A DNA stretch of 64,000 nt from Cycas panzhihuaensis (lineage: Eukaryota > Cycadophyta), in assembly GCA_023213395.1 (NCBI GenBank), contig CM041465.1, positions 213,287,741 through 213,351,740 on the forward strand, in the 5' to 3' direction. The position numbers and the translations under genes are program-made. Positions 13,381 to 24,583 of the stretch are shown piece after piece; the first letter of the stretch is position 1, and every line of letters starts with the position of its first letter. Below the pieces are notes generated by a model that ran no database searches, had not been told where the DNA came from, and saw only the letters and a program-made list of their open reading frames with translations.

Positions 13381-14690
13381 TTGACTCTAGAGCCTCTCAA
13401 ACAATGCCTAGATCACCATCTGTGGCAGATAAAACAAGAGAGGAGTGATGAAAATCTTCAGGAATATACCTGTCAGGTTGTATTCTCTCACAAGTTGATC
13501 TCCTCAACATGTGGGGCTATTAAGGTTGAGCTACCTCTGCAGCTGGTTCTTCCTCTTTAATTAACTTATATTTTGATGTAAAATCTTCATCCCTTACTTC
13601 AAATTATACCTTCTTAGAGTGTTAGTCCTTTGGTCCTTCATCTTGCTTTAGAGACTTAAAGTCCTCTCTAAAGATAACATCACGACTATACATAACCTTT
13701 TATGTTTCAAGGTTATAAAGCTTATACCCTCTAACACCATCACCATAGCTAATGAAAATAGTCTTTTATGCTTTAAAATCAAGATTAGTCCTTTGTTGTG
13801 TAGGAACATGTACAAAAGCTTTATAACCAAATACTCTAAGATGACCAAGATATGGTTTCTTACTAGACCACACTTCTTCAGGTGTTTTGTATACTAAGGT
13901 AGTTGTCATTAATCTATTTATTAGGTAGCTTACAATCATCATAGCCTTTGCCTAGAATTTCTTCTCTAATCCAGCAGCATTGAGCATACTCCTTGATCTC
14001 TCTAGCAAGGTCCTATTCATCCTTTCAGTAACTCCATTATAATGTGGCATATAGGGAATTATCTTTTACCTTGCTATTCCACACTTCTTACAGAACTACT
14101 AAAACTCCTTTGAGAAAAACTCACCTCTATTATCAGTCCTTAGTAACTTGATTCGCCTATCACTCTGATTCTTGACCAAGGCCTTGAATTCTTTGAATTT
14201 ACTAAAAACTTTAGATTTCTGCTTAAGAAAGTACATCCATGTCTTTCTCGAGAAATTATCTATGAATGAACTAAAGTATTTAAACCCACCTAATGAGGGT
14301 ACATCAATAGGTCTAAAAACATCATTGTGCACCAATTGCAAAATACCCTTTGCTCTCTTCAAGCTTGAAGGAGAACTAACTCGATTGTGTTTTCCATACA
14401 CATAATGCTCACATAAATCAAAATCAAATGAGCCATCAATTCTAGAGATGTCTTCTATCATACCATTAGAGAATAAATCATGGAGTTCTTTCTCTCTAAT
14501 ATGGCCCAATCTCAGATGCCACATCATAGTTTTACCAGTAAGTGATATTTGAGTCTTGCCTTCATTATTGCTACTTTCTATAATAGTTGGACTACAACTT
14601 CCCACACACATCGTACTTGCATCAAGATTGTACAGTGCTCTAAATCGGACCCTTCTTGCTAATACCAATGCTCCTTAAACTATTTTGCAA
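13381..14690 (-). pseudogene. Copia B integrase
   Basis: The 189-codon minus-strand frame 14668-14099 contains the GAG-pre-integrase zinc-binding module (WHLRLGHIREKELHDL, then C..H/C residues in DLCEHYVYGKHNR; the usual C-x2-C is altered to C-x2-Y). The core follows, with HNDVFRP for the first catalytic Asp region, FSSFIDNFSRKTWMYFLK, and LLRTDNRGEFFSKEF for the second Asp. The third catalytic residue lies in degraded sequence further on (14098 to about 13990). Between 13848 and 13381 are relics of the integrase C-terminus and linker. It is a pseudogene. Confidence 0.8.
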
Positions 14691-15886
14691 CTGTCTTTAT
14701 TGAAGATCACTTTTATTCCTGCATCACCCAATTGACTGACTGACAATAGACTCATAGTTGAACCAGGAATATAGCTCACATCAGAGATAGTTTTAATCCT
14801 TCCATCCCCAAATCAAACCTTTAACCTTCCACGACTTATAATTTTATATGGGTAATGATCCCCAAGAAATACCTCACCTCCATTAATCCTTGTGTATTCA
14901 CAAAACTAGTCCCTATAGGGAGTAACATGAAGTAAAGCACCAGAGTCAATTAACCAAGACTCAATATTTGATAATTTACCTGAGGTTGCCAAATAAACAT
15001 TACCATTAGCTTCATCATAGGCTTTTGTTACTGTGGAAGAAGTGGCTTCAGGTGACATTCCCTTGTCAACCTTTACTCGACACTGGCTCTTCATATAGCT
15101 AGCCTTCCCACATCTCCATCATACCAAAGGTCCTCTACCTAAAGATTTAAATTATCCTCTAGATTTTAGTCATCTCTTCCTAGGCCTTTGTTCATTGTGA
15201 TCCAATATTCAACCTCTCACCACTAATGCTTCTTTCAAATAATCCTTAGAAAATTTTTACCTTGTCTCTTCTATCAATAGAGCAATAATAACATCATTAA
15301 ATTTTAGGGTGGTAGCAGTCATAATACTAATCGTCATCATAAGATTATCCCAAGAATCAAGAAGTGAACATAATAGGGTAATACACTTATCTTCTTGAGA
15401 TATTACTACCTCAATTAAAACAAGCTAGCTCACCATGGTATTAAATGTAGTGAGATGATCTACAATTGCTTCTCCATCACTCATCTTGAGTGAATATAGC
15501 TTTTTTCGAAGAAATAGCTTATTAACCAAGGACTTTGTCTAATAAAAAGCCTCTAACATTCTCCATAAATCTTTGGCCATAGAGTCTATGGTAATATTCA
15601 GAAACACCATGTCTAAAAGGCATAACCTTGTCAAACTAATTTCTTTTTTATTGAGCTTCTTCCAGTCTTCATCACCCATAGTCACAGGCTTTGTTCCTAC
15701 TACAGTGATCCATTGATCCTTCTTCTTCCATCTTTAACTTCTACAACTCAATGTTCTGGCCATTAAACTTTTTAATATCCATCTTTGTAGTGCTTACCAT
15801 GATCTTTGCATTCAAGTTCACCACATAAGGCTCCTACTTACTAAATGGATTCTAATAGAATTGAAACCCTTAGCTCTAATACCAAA
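14691..15886 (-). pseudogene. Copia B gag and protease relic
   Basis: The minus-strand frame 15094-14906 includes the retropepsin active site as SWLIDSGALLHVTP (D-S-G), the copia protease signature. Upstream (15100-15840) lies a degraded gag whose reading is scattered with stops. It runs to the primer site next to the right LTR. I could not delimit a zinc knuckle with confidence. Confidence 0.6.
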
Positions 15887-16362
15887 TGAAGAGAAAATAT
15901 TATCGTAGAAGTAATGTGATAAAAAAACTTTGAATCATGTAAAGAACAAATAATATAAATAAATCAAGCACTCAACAAAAGACACTAAGAGATTTAGGTC
16001 TAAGCATAGACCTTTTATTAATCTGAGCAATAGCTAAAGAATTACAGAGATGAATAAACCCTAATTCTTCTCCTCGACTCATCCACGACGATTACATTAT
16101 CCTTATCATATTACATGTGTCGTTACATAAGAATATATAGATACAACATTACAATATACTACCTTGTGGTTTTATAATACAATGGGCATAAACCATGGGT
16201 CAAAAAAGACCCCTATAAGACACCCAAAAATTTTTCTTAAGGCCTCCCACCTCTAAACCCCCCAACTGGGGGCCCTATAATAGGCCCCTAAACCCCACAA
16301 AGGGGATTAGGTGTAATGCCTATACCCATGTAACACTTGCAAAGTGTTTAATATGTCTAACA
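15887..16362 (-). repeat. 5' LTR of copia B
   Basis: The 476-bp LTR begins TGAAGAGAAAATAT and ends GTCTAACA on the plus strand, retaining TG...CA. It contains a C-rich block at about 16213-16300 (including GGGGGCCCTATAATAGGCCCC, a near-palindrome) that the partner LTR lacks. Confidence 0.8.
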
Positions 16363-18742
16363 AAAACTAAGAGGTTAAGCCATGTAAATTTCCTCTTTCA
16401 AGTCTCCATTAAGGAATGTAGACTTTACATTCATTTAAAACAACTCCCAACCATGCATAGCTATTAAGACAAGGATCAATCAGACCATCGACATCTTAGA
16501 GAGTGGTATAAATGTGTCTTTATAATTAATTCATTGTTTTCATTTGAAATCCTATACAATAAGCTAAGCCTTATACTTATCTACCTCTCTATTGGAATAA
16601 GGATTTGTCTTATAGACTCACTTGTAATTAACTAAGTTCTTAGAGGTAGGTAAGGGAACCATATCCTAAGTATTATTCTTCATAATTAAATTATACTCCT
16701 CCTCTATTACATCTCTCTATCATGGGTCTCCTTTCGCCTCCTCATATAAAATAAAATTATTGGAGTCATTAGTATCCACTATAAGAGTCTAACTAGCATG
16801 GTATCTCCTTGTTTATCAACCATCTACAAGTTCTTCCATTGTTATACTAGAGTCTTCAATAGTCCTCCTCACCCATAAAAGAACATAAGGTGTCATTTCT
16901 ATCTAATCATATAATGGCTCCTCATTAGTACTTCCACTTGGTTTAACTTTTGTTTATAATATAATGTTAGGCTCTTGATCCTCAACATGCATGTCAATAA
17001 GCCTATTGATAGATCAACTAGGAAAAGGAAGAAGTAGAGGATAAAACTTATCTTTAAATATTTTTTTAGGATGGTACATTAATGACTCATGAAACTAAAC
17101 ATCCTAATTGATCAAAAGTTTCTTCCCCTATGGATCCTAAAGCCTATAAGCCTTACGCTCTTACTAATACGCTATGAAAATTCATATCAAACTCTTACAA
17201 TCCATCTTCTTTTAATGTTCATCATGGATGTGTGCATAAGCAATGCACCCAAATACTTTAAAATAATTAATGGAAGGTTTTTTTATTAGTCTAATATTAT
17301 TTAGAGGCAATACCATGAATAGCCTTCATTAGGACCCTATTTAGAATATAAATAGTTGTTGACATAACTTCTACCTAAAACACGAGAGGTAGATTCTTAC
17401 CATGTACCATACACCTCACCATTTTTATCATGGTTTAATTTTTCCTTTTTGTAACACCATTTTGATGTGGGGTATATGAAACTATCAACTCTTATTTGAT
17501 ATTATAATCATGGTAGAACTATTTAAAAATGTTGTTATCATACTCCTTTCTATTATCTTTCCTTAATATCTTTATTTTCTGCACCAACTTTCCATTCATA
17601 AATGTATCAAATGCATCAGACTTATTCTTCTTCTCAAATGTCTTAGTCTAGATCTTGTGTAAGGTTTTTAGATTGTGAAAGAAAGATCTCTAGTCTGAAG
17701 TCAAAGACAACTTAAGAAGTCTCACATCCATGAATTGTTTCTCCTTAATACAAATTCGTTCTTTCTCATCTAAGGGATGGATAAAACTTTAGATTTGGTA
17801 ATGGCCCAAAGATGATTAACCATTAGGACCAATTCCATATTTTCCTTTCATTCATTAAAGTTATTCTTATTGAATGTTACCAAAGGAACTGACTTTTCCA
17901 TTATAAAAAATAGGTAAATATATGGACCTTGAACCACCCTTCAATAAAATTATTTAAATACCTTACAAGTTTAACTTAAAACACTCAACTTATATACAAA
18001 TATAATGATACCTTATATCAATCAACACAATCATAAAATACTTACATCTTCTTATTGAGTGATATCTTCATTGATTAATGTTTATAATAGTTATAAACAT
18101 TATTGATTCAGGTAGTGACTACTTTGTTAATTGAGGTTGTGACCACTTTATGGACCATCTGTAGCTATTCCAAACCTCATCGACTATTTGTGCTATGATC
18201 AACTCCATCGACAAGTTTGTTGCCTTCCTAACTTTATTCGTAATCTCATCAATTATCCAAATTTGTTGACCATGAGTGCATCCAATTTTGTCAACTAATA
18301 TCTTACTTGACAAACTGTTATTAGACTTGACTTACTTAAATAGTGACCAAACCAACAATGTCTTACACATGTATGTCTATTATAATTATAGCTTCTCCTA
18401 AACAATGTCAACTCTATAATATTAACTTTCATCAACTAGGTAGTAAATAAATATCTACATCTACTTTCTAACCCATCACTTATGATGTGAATACTCAAAC
18501 AATTAAAAAAAGTTCTCCATTAATAGCTTAAAGAATAAATGTGAACCTACAAAATTGATCTAACACTAGGAAAACGCTCATACTACAAATAAAGCTATCA
18601 TTATATTACCACAATAACTCTTTTTATTATTGAAAAAGGTTGACCCTCAATAAAGTTTTGAGTTAGTACTACTTAGTAACCTATGATTTAATCAGCCTGT
18701 CCAACTTTTTCTACTTATATACAACCATCTACTCTAATACCA
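16363..18742 (-). pseudogene. Copia A integrase and RT N-terminal relic
   Basis: On the minus strand from the primer site: a degraded gag/protease zone (18730 to about 17900), then integrase with a recognisable SYTPHQNGV segment (about 17470), then RT with a KSTFLNGDL-like motif at about 16420, ending at the copia B insertion (16363). The reading frame is interrupted many times. The 64-codon frame at 18119-18313 within the gag zone has repeated VDK/VDE-like words but matches nothing I know. Confidence 0.6.
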
Positions 18743-19108
18743 TATTACAAATCATAGATAAACAAAATATTTATATACATAACAAGAATGAATAAATAAG
18801 CACACAACAGAATATATATAGGAAACCCTTTTAGAAAAAAACCCAGCATAGAATATGGATTATATTGATATAGAATCATACTATATACAAATGTACTTTA
18901 GATTCCTTTATATAGATCCATAAGTACCTAAAATATTATAATGATATATCTGTAAACTCACAATAATAAGACATTAATATACCATCATAAAGTCTATACA
19001 AAATGCATCACATTATATATGTCATATTAACCTCATTGACTTATCCTCATTATGCCACACACTACATTAAACATTAAGTAGTTGAATGCATTAATAGCCA
19101 TTCTAATA
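18743..19108 (-). repeat. 5' LTR of copia A
   Basis: This 366-bp partner of 9637-10007 directly follows the plus-strand complement of an initiator-Met primer site (ACTCTAATACCA). The ends have decayed to TA...TA. It is followed by AAATA, part of a probable target duplication. Confidence 0.75.
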
Positions 19109-19564
19109 AAATAATTACCTAAAGACCTAGCGATTACAAAGGCTAATTATCCATGTATTTTAATAGATGGTTATTATTTTATATGGACTCAAAAATCACT
19201 TTGTTTATTTGTTGATTTGATAATTAGTTGACTAAATATTGATGAAAGTAACTATATAGGTAAAAATATAAAGATGTTCAAGAAAACACTTTATATATGT
19301 TAATGTTGATATTGGTGAATGATGATGGTTAATATTTGCAAGTTAATTGTTTATAGATAGTCACTCTTGATCATAGATGGCTACATACAAGTTGATTATT
19401 ATAGGTATATAGGTTAATGGATGGATATTTATAGGTTATAGGTGATGTAACATACAAATTATATAATACAGGTTATAAGATCTAGCATACAAGTTGAAGA
19501 CTAAGGGATGAATACATGAAGACTTGAACAGCAATATTTGAAGACATTAAACATTAAGGAGAAA
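19109..19564 (+). other. Internal region of element C (3' part)
   Basis: This is AT-rich sequence between copia A and the 3' LTR of element C, with repeated TATAGGT/GTTAAT words and no reading frame of note. It ends in the purine tract AAGGAGAAA directly before the LTR, which is the expected plus-strand primer position. Confidence 0.55.
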
Positions 19565-20038
19565 TATTAGAATATGTGATTTATTATATATATAATATTT
19601 AATATCAGTGAGAGATGACATATACATGATTCCACTAATCATACACATTAAGATATGTTAGATTCAAATATATCTAGATAAAGATATTGTCAAATGATAT
19701 AATGGCTTAATACACATCATAGGCTACTCATGAGGTGAATCATAATATAACTATGTATACACACTACTTCAGAACTTGAAAAAGGTCATTAACTAGGAGA
19801 TGTATTCATTTGATATCTTAAGAGGAGTTCTAACTCTACCTTTTCCTGTAGTTTTTCCCATACTAGGTTTTTCACGTATAAACCTTAGTGTCTCTCTTAT
19901 GGTGATGTTACAAATGCTTTATACATTTGATAGTTTATTTTATCTATTTGATACTTTACTTTAATTATATACATATCTCATGAGTTAATTCTACATCATT
20001 TATTTTGTTATTACTCTATATCATAGCAATTTCTAATA
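19565..20038 (+). repeat. 3' LTR of element C
   Basis: The 474-bp segment aligns with 5440-5926. It begins TATTAGAATATGTG and ends TTCTAATA. Copia A and B lie between the two LTRs, so the pair is separated by 14.6 kb although the element alone is only about 5.1 kb. Confidence 0.8.
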
Positions 20039-20876
20039 AAACTTACATACACCAAGTTGAAGGACCATGCAATGATATGATAGGATTACTTGCAAAAAGA
20101 GAAGGTGAGCAAATAAAATGATAAAGTTAGAACCTAGAATAAGATGGTAAAGAAACTAAAGGATAAATTCTTTCTAATGGACTACTCCTATACTTTATTC
20201 AAAAAATTCTAGAACTTAAGGCAAAGGGAGATAAGTGTCTAAGGCTACATGAATGGGTTTTATAAGTTGTCTATCAGGATGGATGATGAGGAAATAAAAG
20301 AGAAGATGGCTACCAAGTATATAAATAGCCTAAATATTTCCATCTAAGATAAATTAAGCATGCTTAGGATTAATAATATTGGTGGGGCTTACCAATTTAC
20401 ATTAAAAGGAGAGGAGGAACAAAATAGAAATCCTACTCAAAAATCACTTATAATAAGAAATTAATCATCACCCCCATTAAGAGGTAGGGGTGGATTTAAC
20501 TACTCCCATAGGAAATTATGCAATCAGATAGAGAGTCAAGATGGTTTAATGTAGGGTACAATCTAAAAAAGATAAAAGTAGAAGGGATTTCAAAACCATC
20601 TAAGAGGAAAATTTTTCTAAGGAGCATAGAGAGGTAGAGGCTATGGCAGAGAAGGTAAGCACCAAGGAGGTCCATTATTTACTTTATATACAACGAAGAA
20701 GTTCATAAGATGTTTAAATATCCTTATCATTATGACCAATTAAGAAACTAAGGGTAGCAGCCAAGAGTGAATTTGGATTAAGCCAAGAAACATATAGAAG
20801 TTACAATAGATGTAAAGGAGAACTTGATGATGAGAAAAACTTTAATTACTCTAAAACTGATGGAAAACATAATAGT
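20039..20876 (+). pseudogene. Gypsy-like gag relic (element D), 3' part
   Basis: Directly after element C the gag reading resumes (KLTYTKLKDHAMI, then DYLQKEKVSK, MVKKLKDKF, LRQREISV, GYMNGFYKLSIRMDDEE, LSMLRINNIGGAYQF). This is the standard Retrotrans_gag core of plant gypsy elements. At least five in-frame stops lie at positions where the family has Trp or Gln. A later lysine/tyrosine-rich segment near 20690-20760 may be the decayed zinc-knuckle zone. No pol follows; sequence changes at about 20877. Confidence 0.7.
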
Positions 20877-20878
20877 AG

Positions 20879-21001
20879 GACTATGCTCTGATACCAAATG
20901 TTAGAAATAATAATAGCAAGACTATGCTCTGATACTAAATGTTGGAAAAAATATTAGCAAGACTATGCTCTGATACCAAATGAAGGAAAATAACTTGCAA
21001 G
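20879..21001. repeat. Three tandem 41-bp units carrying a primer-site motif
   Basis: The units start at 20879, 20920 and 20961. Each contains GACTATGCTCTGATAC(C/T)AAATG, the complement of an initiator-Met primer site (TGGTATCAGAGC), followed by AAAATAATAGCAA-like sequence. This is a triplicated LTR/primer-site junction of a minus-strand element. The sequence after it (TGAAGGAAAATAACTTGC...) may be the start of that element's LTR, running to about 21147. Confidence 0.75.
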
Positions 21002-21147
21002 GAGAATAGGTCAAAACATATATCAAATAACCATAAACCAATATTGCATCAATACATCAATATGTCACAATCACAATAGCATAAAGAACATGAAAGCCTT
21101 GTTGTTCAATCTATTGTAGCAATAATGAGCATTACAAATCTCCTCAA

Positions 21148-21840
21148 AGGTAGGCGATATTTATCTCTCAACGTAAATATATATTAGACCTTCTACAAAG
21201 ATTTAATATGATAAACTGTAAACCATTGTCAATACCAGTAGAAATTGGAATTAAACTCTCTAAGACAGATGAATCAACTTTAGTTGATCCCACTCACTAT
21301 AGACAACTGATTGGCAGTCTACTTTATTTAACCTCTACTTGACCTGATATAACATATTCCGTAAGTGTTGTATCTAGATTTATGCAGGATCCAAAGACAT
21401 CTCATTGGCAAGCTGCTAAAAGAATCCTCAGATACCTTAAAGGGACTCGGACTTTGGATTATACTACAAACCTACATCGAGTTTCGATTAGCTGGTTATA
21501 CTGATTGATTAAATGGTGATGTCGATGATAGAAAATCTACCTCAGGTTATGCATTTAGTATGGGATCAGCAGTAGTAGCTTGGAGTACAAAGAAACAAAA
21601 TACCATTTCCTTATCCACGGTGAGCGAGAATATAAAAGCGCGATGTTAGGAGCCTGTGAATCAATCTGGTTAAGAAGACTCTTACAGGATTTTCAAATTA
21701 AACAGCAAGGTCCCACTAGAATTTGGTGTGACAATTAGAGCATTATCCAAATGACTAAAAATCCAGTATTCCACGGCAGAACAAAGCATATTGAAACTCA
21801 ATACCACTTCATTCAGGAACTTGTACAAGCAATGAAATAA
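21148..21840 (+). pseudogene. Copia RT/RNase H relic
   Basis: A plus-strand copia fragment. The RT thumb/connection reads HYRQLIGSLLYLTS, then SRFMQDPKTSHWQAAKRILRYLKGT. The RNase H part has KSTSGYAF and a terminal KHIETQYHFIQEL-type segment. A frameshift near 21480-21500 and several TGA/TAG codons (Gln/Trp/Arg positions) break it. Integrase and the RT palm are absent upstream, and no LTR or PPT is visible downstream, so it is truncated at both ends. Confidence 0.75.
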
Positions 21841-22791
21841 GCCAAACGAGTATAAACTCGGGCATGCACGGGAGTAGCACATAAAATGATGCAAAAGGGC
21901 CCTAGAGAAAAGTGCAATAATGGCGCACCACAAATGCCTTTGCAAGAGAAGGCAAAAAGGGCATCCATAGAGCACAACGAGCGACAGGGCCAGAAGTCAA
22001 AGGCAACCAGGGAAACAAAATAGTCCCAACGGCTATCGCAAGGTCAAAAATAGAGGAAGTGCCCGTCGGGGCCCCCGCCTATATAAAGAAAACGAATAAA
22101 AATCGGATTCATTTTCACCAGCTCTCGTACGAAACCAGAGCCATTTCCTTACAACGCGGAGCGCTACCCGACTTCAGAAGCACGCAGGAGATGATCCAAC
22201 CGTTGGATCTGAGCACAGTGAGAGCTAGTGCGATCAAGGAGATGAGATGGCGATGGTCAGGCCAGAGCTAGTGAGTGGATCTTACGAAACCCTTGCCATT
22301 TCCAAGTTTTAAATTTATTACTTTCTGATAGTTTTTATGTAGTTTTTATGCCCCTTATGGGCAATTGGATGCCTCTCGGAGTCCGAATTGGACCCAGAAA
22401 GAGGCGAGGACCTGGGCATTAGGGAGCCTTGGTCCCAATGGGCCTCACGGGGGTCCACCACAAGAAATTTTGTGATTTTCTGGGCATAAACCTCCTTATT
22501 TAGGGGGGTTGCCATTCGTACCGTGGCCAAGATCGCAGTGCCACGATCTTAGATGTGGGATCGCTACAGGATCACGATCAGCGAGACACCCCTAAACTTA
22601 GCTGCACTGCTAAGTTTAGTCAGACTGTGATAAACCAGAAAAAATAAAAGAGAGGCCAACCAGCCCTTAAATTTCAGACAGAAAAAATAGAAAAAAAGCC
22701 AAGAGTATAGATGACTGCTAAGAGGCTGACCTTGACTAATTTTTAGTGATTGCAGGCAATTATCGCGGTGGATAACCATGAAAACGTCGGT
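21841..22791 (+). promoter_or_regulatory. Candidate 5' region of the PMD gene, with TATA box
   Basis: Base composition changes sharply to GC-rich. CTATATAAAG at about 22077-22086 is a good plant TATA box on the plus strand, about 710 bases upstream of the PMD coding start at 22792. No LTR-like partner for this region exists elsewhere in the window. The interval may hold a 5' untranslated region, possibly spliced, but it could also be LTR or UTR sequence of the adjacent gypsy element. The short frames here (e.g. 22059-22271) match nothing I know. Confidence 0.35.
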
Positions 22792-24583
22792 ATGCCTATA
22801 CTGAGCTACATGGAGATGGCATCCCAAGATGACAAGGTAACTCTGTGGAGGTGTGGCCTATACAAGGCCCTTAAGACACCTCAATTCGCGTCAAACTAGA
22901 GGCTTCTAGTTGACATCGTGTCACACTGGGATCGACGGAGGCACGTATTTCACTTGTCCCAGATAGGTGACGTGACGATCACCCCAAGAGACATCCGGCG
23001 GATTCTGGGAGTTCCAGCGACTGGGAGGCCAGTGAGGTTGGGAGCGCTGCCTAACACTAAGGCAACACACAGAGAGGTAGCCCAGTTTTTCACAGGGACT
23101 GATAGGTGGGAGCGGAGGGGAGTTTCCCTCCAAACTATGCTTATGTCCAGGATTCCTCAGGTGAGGAAGTTAATCGTGCTATGCATTCTGTTTTGGATCT
23201 CCCAGAAACAGAACTACAGGGAGATACCCGGAGGCTGGATAGATGCAGTACGCCGATGTGAGGCTGGCGAGAGGATGGATTGGGCCACCCTAGTCGCGGC
23301 GAACCTCGTTGCACAGCTAGACACCATCCGAAGTTCTGGCAGAGGAGGACTATTATACAGCACGCTACTTCAGTACTGGTTTTTTGACCATTTTACGGCA
23401 GTGGCACCAGCGGGGGGACCATACCCCATAGCAGAGTGGGCCCTGATGGTCCACATATGGCAGACACGACTCCGAGGGACAGAGGACCAGGCCCATGTCC
23501 ACCGGTCAGTTGAGGCGACGTCACTAGACATCCTCATCCTGATAGACTGTGCAGTAGAGCCATACAGGGCAGTGAGGTAGGAGAGCGACGATGAAGCGGG
23601 CAGAGCAGGAGCATCCATAAACGACGACGATGATGATGATGATAGCGATGATAGGGGAGATGGGGCCAGCCCATCACAACCTGAAGGAGGAGTAGTAGGA
23701 TCATTTGGGGCTACCGGAGGAGAGGCAGGCCCATCAAGGATGGCTCAGGAGAGTAGGGGGCCAATGACTAGGGCCCGCAGGCTACGGATCATGCGGAGAT
23801 CTGGAGAGGTGAGAGTCGGGCCGGTCCCTGTGAGGAGTGAGGCTGAGGCTGAGGAGGTACCCGAGCACGAGGTACCCGCAGCTGGCGGAGAGCCAGGAGA
23901 CAAGGATGTCGGCCGAGCTGAGGAGCCGACGGCCACGACAAGTGAGACCTAACTATTTCCTTAGTCGTTTAACATCGAGATAGATATTTGATTTCATTTT
24001 ATCATGGTATGCAGTGGGATATTCACTAACACACGGCATGTTGCATTGGCAGGTACTGCAGAGATCAGGAGGCTCGTCGAGGCCATGGTGAGGGAGATGT
24101 TCCCTCAGGTCTACGCAGAGGGGCAACTACCCATCTAGGCTGAGGATGCGCCTAGGTCGACAGGTGACCACATGGAGGCATTTGCTCCACTGGCGAGGGC
24201 GAGAGACATCTGGGCTGCAGAGTCCCAAGAACACATGGCATTTTGGGGACAGCTACAGCAAGAGCTTGACGTGGCCAGGGTCGAGCGAGATGAGCCTGAG
24301 GCAGTCCAGGCCACAGGCTCAGGGTGGATCAGGAGGAGATGCAGAGAGCAGGGTCCAGATAGCGGTACTCGAAGAGTGTCTCAGAGTAATAGAGGAGGGA
24401 CTCTGAGGGGAGAGGGATCGTATCCAGGCCCGATACGATCAGCTGGTGGCCTAGATGGCATTGAGGTCAAGCAGGAGTAGGACTTATACCCGCACAGCGG
24501 CTACAACCCTGAGACGACCACGGGACGACAGGAGTGAGGCAGGCAGCTCGCGGAGGCCCAGGAGGAGCCTCGAAGGGATGTGA
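22792..24583 (+). pseudogene. Plant mobile domain (PMD)-like protein, decayed, with one intron
   Basis: The likely start is ATG at 22792. The coding line passes an in-frame TAG (22897-22899) into the PMD signature: LLVDIVSHWDRRRHVFHL, then GDVTITPRDIRRILGVPATGRPV, matching the family pattern 'W-x(n)-tFHL-GE-TITL-DV-LLG-P-GRPV'. A second TAG (23578-23580) separates this from an acidic tail (Asp run at about 23619-23655) that stays in frame to about 23941. A GTGAG...TTGGCAG intron (about 23942-24052, 111 bp) joins a C-terminal charged, coiled-coil-like region with further TAG, TGA and a frameshift near 24310, ending with TGA at 24581-24583. PMD proteins include MAIN/MAIL1 and many transposon-carried relatives. 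This copy is dead. Confidence 0.65.

Larger units (their letters stand above)
11395..16362 (-). mobile_element. Copia element B (minus strand), nested in RT of copia A
   Basis: LTRs at 11395-11789 and 15887-16362 enclose a 4.1-kb internal region coding on the minus strand in the copia order gag, protease, integrase, RT, RNase H. A primer-site-like TGGTATTAGAGC (minus strand, ending near 15884) lies two bases from the right LTR. Flanks GAAAC (11390-11394) and AAAAC (16363-16367) differ by one base and are consistent with a 5-bp duplication. The host reading frame of copia A RT resumes on both sides. All genes are broken. Confidence 0.8.
9637..19108 (-). mobile_element. Copia element A (minus strand), split by copia B
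   Basis: LTRs at 9637-10007 and 18743-19108 align end to end. A decayed initiator-Met primer site (plus-strand ACTCTAATACCA, 18731-18742) abuts the right LTR, and a purine tract (minus-strand ATTAAGGGGAAA) abuts the left LTR, fixing minus orientation. Flanking AAAT (possibly AAAAT, one-base ambiguity) fits a target duplication inside element C. Excluding the inserted element B, the length is about 4.5 kb, normal for copia. The gene order on the minus strand is integrase, RT, RNase H, all heavily mutated. Confidence 0.75.
5440..20038 (+). mobile_element. Element C: LTR retrotransposon without recognisable pol, host of nested copias
   Basis: The 5' LTR (5440-5926) is followed at once by a primer site TGGTATCTGAGCC (5927). 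The 3' LTR (19565-20038) is preceded by a purine tract AAGGAGAAA. Flanks are AATCT and AAACT, one mismatch from a 5-bp target duplication. Without the nested copia A, the internal region is only about 4.2 kb (5927-9636 plus 19109-19564), and I find no gag, protease, integrase or RT motif in it on either strand. It resembles a large retrotransposon derivative (LARD) mobilised in trans. Confidence 0.7.

Noticed and set aside
22921-23618. Minus-strand frames opposite the PMD gene
   Set aside because: Shadow frames of a GC-rich coding strand; the plus strand carries the recognisable PMD signature.
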